Positions 60,401-64,000 of a stretch of DNA of 64,000 nucleotides are shown piece by piece; within the stretch, counting starts at the first letter, position 1; each line of letters begins with the position of its first letter. This stretch comes from Aptenodytes patagonicus (lineage: Eukaryota; Chordata; Aves; Sphenisciformes; Spheniscidae). The notes beneath the pieces are model-generated. The model had not been told where the DNA came from. It saw only the letters and a list, made by a program, of their open reading frames with translations, and did not search any database. The stretch covers positions 39,236,799 to 39,300,798 of the forward strand of contig NC_134982.1 in the NCBI RefSeq assembly GCF_965638725.1, written 5' to 3'. Position numbers and translations under genes: made by a program.

Positions 60401-61366
60401 CTCCAGAATGAGGTGATGGAGGTAGTGATGAACCTGCCTTCACATCACCAGTTCTTTCCAATTTCCCACCTCTCCAGGAAGTTTAATGTTCAGACCCTCA
60501 TACTCTGTTTTCCTTTCTTAGGCTAACTTACTCTCGTCAAATGACTTTGGTTTTGCTTCTGACAGAACAAATTATGTACTTCAGGCTTCTCTCCGGCCCA
60601 GCTTTTCCTCCACCTGCTACTGTACCAGGGTAGTCACTGTTTGATGCAAGCGTCTCACTTCTAGGTGGTGTAGATGGCCTTCACACATTGACTTTGGAGG
60701 TGGGGAAGGTGTTGGTGATAGATTCATCTGAGAAGAACAGATGACTAGTAGGCCTCAGTGACCTTTTCAAATGCAACCATTGTCAGAGGGCTGGCAGTAA
60801 AGTGGAGGTCTCTAGGCTGGTGGTATGGCCAGCCTTTCTCCTTTCCTGCTTCTTTCACTGCCTAAAAAAAAAAAAACAAGGAAAAATAAATAAATAAGTT
60901 GGGAGCAGATTTAAAGTAGTAAGTGGGATGATGGTCACCTTGTTTGGTCTCAGGTGCTGAAGATTTGTACCTATGCTTGAAAGACTGGACTGATGTGTGA
61001 CATGCGGTTCAAGTTTTTCTGTGGGTATTACTTGCAGCGCACTGCTAGACCCTAGTGCTGCTACCAAGGACTCGAATCAGGCCACACATTGAACACTGAT
61101 CATTAGACATTTATTTTAAAAAAAAAAAAAATTAAACCAAGACTTTTCGAATAGAGATTTTGTTTTAATCTTGTTTCCTGAAGTTCCTATAAAATGTGCT
61201 CATTTGACAGTGTAGGAGCCTTGGCAAAGCTGGTAAAGGGAGTTGGTAATACCAGGGGGTTAAATTGTCTTATTTCTACAGATGCTTTTGTTTTGAAGAC
61301 AGTTATTTTGCACATTCGCTTTCTGCATTATAGATCCAAATGTGATTTTTTTTGTGTGTGTTTCAG

Positions 61367-61468
61367 GAACACTCCTCATCCATTGATTAATGTCCTTGAA
61401 AACAGACCTGATTGCTGGCCAGTTCTACTGCAGCAGATAACAGTATTTTTCCATCAGTGTCCAGAGAG
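61367..61468 (+). CDS. FOCAD: FOCAD fifth coding exon
   Basis: Following the completed arginine the exon reads NTPHPLINVLENRPDCWPVL and LQQITVFFHQCPE plus two bases of an arginine codon. Human focadhesin has NHPHPLITVLEHRPDCWPVF then LQQLTAFFQQCPE. The acceptor is TTTCAG after a T-rich tract with GTGTGT, and the donor is GAG before GTAAAT. The intron before it is the longest inside the coding part seen here, about 10.6 kb, and carries most of the inserted elements. Confidence 0.96.
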
Positions 61469-63444
61469 GTAAATGAATGAATCATTAAAAAATAGCAAAT
61501 GTAGATAACTAAATCGTATCAGTGTAACTTTTTTTCTTGAAGGTAGCTTCAATAAGCAGTGAAAATTCTGTTTTTTGCAAAAGATAATTATAAAATTTAG
61601 TGACACCATTTAAAGATTAAAATAGAATATTAATAAAATACTAGAATAATCTATGAAATCGATTTTTATAGGGTTTTTTCTTAGCTCATGTTGCTATTTT
61701 TATGGTTGTGGAAAAATTGGTGCAAAATTGATAGCACCTTTGGAAATTTTTTTTAAAAATAAGTAATTTTGATTATTTGCTTTGTCAAGATTTTGACTGC
61801 TTAGTCAAAAAAGATGACTAGTATGCAGGTATAACTCATCTATACAAAATGGTGGGATGATAAAGGGAAAGCACAGACGATTATATCTCACAGTAAATGG
61901 TAAGGTCTTTAGAAATGATGTATGCTTCTTGATTTAAAAAACAAAAAATAGAAAAAATCAGTGGCACAGCCTTATTATAAAATATGTTTAACAATGAACA
62001 AATATCCAAGCTACCAACAATTTCAACATTTCTTCATGCTTACCTCCAAGGAACTTGTCCAATAAAGCTTCAGTGTAAGATATCAAATGCTGTAGCAGCC
62101 TTAAAGCCAAATGTTTTCAGCGATTTTACACCTATATGTATGCTTTTCAGATAAAAAGTATCTCTTTTCTCCTGTTTTCTGGAAGACTCATACAAATCCA
62201 ACAGAGTAATAGTACAGTGAAATTGACTTCTGTATTCTGTTGCTCTGAGTAAACAAATAAGTTTATTAACCTCCTAAATTTCTAGTGGGCCTAGACTACA
62301 TGATCAACGGTAAGACCTTCAAGCATAAGTGTGTTTTGTTCAATTTAATTGATCAGAGTATTTTTAAAATACTGTTTGCAGATTTGTTCTTCCACTCAGC
62401 TGCTAAATCTGGGACTTGTGAAGCATCCTGTCAGATGTCTGAATGATGGAATAGACTGTGAATTTTTTGCTGGTGGCTTGTTTTGAATTAAAACAGGAGT
62501 TGTTCTTGCTGAAAAGGAAAAGATCTTAAACTCCCCTTGCTGCTTTTTGTGAAAAGGTTTCTGTGGAATAAAATTCTAGACTGGAAATATAGAATCATAG
62601 AATCATTTAGGTTGGAAAAGACCCTTAAGAACATCGAGTCCAACCATTAATCTAACACTGCCAAGTCTACCACTAAACCATTTCCCTAAGTGCGATGTCA
62701 ACAAGCGCCACATATGTTGATGTAGATCTATTACTGAGTTCTTTGTAAAGCTCTGCATCAGGGCTGAGTCTTGTTTAAAACTGACTTTTAATTTTGATTC
62801 CATGTATATTTGCTAATGTATTGATCATTAGCTTTATCTGATTGTTTTAATAATGTGAAGAACAGCTGGTTCTAACATGGTCAAGCCAAAAGAATTGTTT
62901 CGTAATAAATTTTTTACTGGGAAGCCATCTTGGTTAAAGCAGTTCCTGTTTCATGTAATTGTTTAAGACCTTTGGGCAAAAACTAGCAAGGAATGGATGG
63001 CTCTTTTTAATTGAAATTAGGTTTTATGTGTTTTAAAAAGATATTTCTGAATAGTCTTGTCCAAATGCTACTTCAGAATGGCACACTAGTCTCTCATGAC
63101 ACTCAGCAAGGAAAGTCACGTTCTGGAATTGATGGGGTGGGGAAAAAGAATAAAATTAAGAGTGTTATAATCTGCAAGTACATATTGAGTAGTATTCATG
63201 CTTAAATATTTAGTCTTTTCACAGTTGCACTTCATTGTATGGCTGCTGTATAAGGTCTCATGACAGTACTTCATGCTAGTAAGTCAGGGTTCTTGTGGGA
63301 TTTAGTAATGCCTTTCATAACACCTTTCTGTTAATTGCATCCTGTAAATTGTTGCAGGGAATGTCACATTGCTTGGGTTTTCCTTGTTGTTTGTTAAGTT
63401 TTCAGTAGAAAGCAGTCTTGGCAAACTTATTTCTTGAACTGCAG
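61469..63444 (+). other. FOCAD: FOCAD intron 6
   Basis: About 2 kb, strongly AT-rich, with one CR1 3' end at 62589-62712 in reverse orientation. Nothing else was recognised. Confidence 0.88.
62589..62712 (-). mobile_element. CR1 LINE 3' end
   Basis: The plus strand reads ATAGAATCATAGAATCATTT followed by 'aggttggaaaagacccttaa', 'catcgagtccaaccattaat' and 'actgccaagtctaccactaa', the reversed CR1 3' untranslated region at high similarity to the family. It is short and 5'-truncated. Confidence 0.93.
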
Positions 63445-63649
63445 GGCACAGAGTTCATGTGTTGGCATAATGGCTCCATTTTTAAGATACCTGTATTGCG
63501 AACCATCTCAGTTACGGGAATATGCTGAACTGCGAATGGGTTTACTTAAGATCTTACTTCAGCCTCATGGTCCAAAGCACAAAGAAGCACCCTCCGTGTT
63601 GGAATGCCAGATTCTTCAACTTCTGTGTGATTTGATTCCACACCTTCAG
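63445..63649 (+). CDS. FOCAD: FOCAD sixth coding exon
   Basis: The exon completes the arginine and gives 68 further residues, including GIMAPFLRYLYCEPSQLREY and LECQILQLLCDLIPHLQ. The human protein has QIMAPFLWYLYCEPSQLQEY and LEQQILQLCCDIVPCLQ at these places. The first four residues after the splice (AQSS) differ from human (LEVS), which is normal at an exon edge. The acceptor is CTGCAG and the donor is CAG before GTACAG. It ends in phase 0 at residue 233 of the protein, and the rest of the gene is beyond the window. Confidence 0.96.
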
Positions 63650-64000
63650 GTACAGTTGTTGCCTGACCCCACCTTTTACAAATAAATGCTATCAAAGCAA
63701 TGATAGTAGTATTATTGCCTTTAAAGTGTGCAAATACAGCATTCTCTTCCATTTCCTATAGACCTGATTTGTTGGTAGTACAGAAATCTAACTGGCTCTT
63801 TCTGGTAGAAGGTAAAACTTTTTAATTGTTAGAATCTGATATACTTGGTAAGGTGTAAATTGAAACATGTTTACCGTAATTATTTGTCACTAGTTGCCTC
63901 AGTTAACATACAGTAAACTACTGTAGAGATACCCATGAGAGAGAATGTTGTTAAATGGTAAGATATTTGTCAAAAACATGCAATTTTTAACTTAACATGG
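63650..64000 (+). other. FOCAD: FOCAD intron 7 (start only)
   Basis: The sequence after the sixth coding exon begins GTACAG and continues AT-rich to the window edge. No further exon or repeat is visible. Confidence 0.85.

Larger units (their letters stand above)
50769..61366 (+). other. FOCAD: FOCAD intron 5
   Basis: At about 10.6 kb this is the longest fully contained intron. It has four repeat insertions: a CR1 3' piece, an LTR, and a nested pair of CR1s. Stretches 51075-52684, 53283-55809 and 57457-61366 are AT-rich with several T and A runs and no recognised exon or repeat. Confidence 0.85.
32411..64000 (+). other. FOCAD: FOCAD gene, 5' part (partial; extends beyond 64000)
   Basis: The gene runs left to right from the CpG island to beyond the window edge. 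Six coding exons joined in phase give 233 residues that align throughout with the amino terminus of human focadhesin, a protein of about 1800 residues. This amino-terminal part is built of amphipathic helices of HEAT/ARM type; the DUF3730 domain and carboxy-terminal parts lie outside. Focadhesin was named for focal-adhesion association with vinculin. Later work ties it to stability of the superkiller (SKI) RNA-decay complex, and its loss in people causes childhood liver disease. No frameshift or premature stop was found, so the gene appears intact here. Confidence 0.95.

Noticed and set aside
45536..61366. Possible miR-491 hairpin in FOCAD
   Set aside because: The mature sequence phrases known from mammals (such as GTGGGGAACCCTT) are absent from these introns.
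1..64000. A previously undescribed multi-gene system, CRISPR array or tRNA/rRNA gene
   Set aside because: No regularly spaced repeats, cloverleaf box pairs or clusters of unexplained coding frames were seen. The window is accounted for by two known genes, introns, repeats and unassigned non-coding DNA.

Overview
The window is single-copy vertebrate genomic DNA, almost certainly from a bird. Two exon series translate into conserved vertebrate proteins. The interspersed repeats are avian in type: CR1 LINEs with the ATTCTATG-like 3' tail, and two solo LTRs of bird endogenous-retrovirus type. The introns are long and AT-rich, the promoters sit in CpG islands, and there are a few very old MIR-like SINE remnants. 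No prokaryotic genes, operons or CRISPR arrays are present. The order MLLT3 (minus) then FOCAD (plus) matches human 9p21. That segment corresponds to the Z chromosome in birds, so Z linkage is likely, but this rests on synteny knowledge and not on the sequence itself.

Layout. Positions 1-12617 are the 5' part of MLLT3 intron 2, with no exon recognised. MLLT3 exon 2 (12618-12798) and coding exon 1 (13315-13326) are on the minus strand inside a CpG island of about 2 kb (roughly 12150-14230) that also holds the promoter. From about 14230 to 32290 lies a roughly 18-kb intergenic interval with only old repeat scraps and unassigned sequence. The FOCAD promoter CpG island covers about 32290-32880, with a probable non-coding exon 1 ending at 32546. 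FOCAD coding exons follow at 41534-41590, 43767-43841, 45381-45535, 50664-50768, 61367-61468 and 63445-63649. All junctions have AG/GT signals and consistent phases, and the exons give the first 233 residues of focadhesin. The gene continues beyond the right edge.

Mobile elements concentrate in FOCAD introns. A solo LTR (33261-34306) lies about 0.7 kb downstream of exon 1. Two CR1 copies lie head-to-tail in intron 1 (about 36865-39838). Intron 5 holds a second solo LTR (52685-53282), a CR1 3' fragment next to exon 5, and a minus-strand CR1 nested inside an older plus-strand CR1 (about 55810-57456). 

MLLT3 encodes the acyl-lysine reader AF9 of transcription elongation complexes. FOCAD encodes a large helical-repeat protein linked to focal adhesions and, more recently, to the superkiller complex. 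They are neighbours on divergent strands, not parts of one system. I see no undescribed gene system. The most useful observations are regulatory (paired NRF1 palindromes, CTCF-like motifs, an upstream minimal ORF, an LTR close to the FOCAD promoter) and repeat-historical (nested CR1s, a dispersed near-palindromic ancient repeat).
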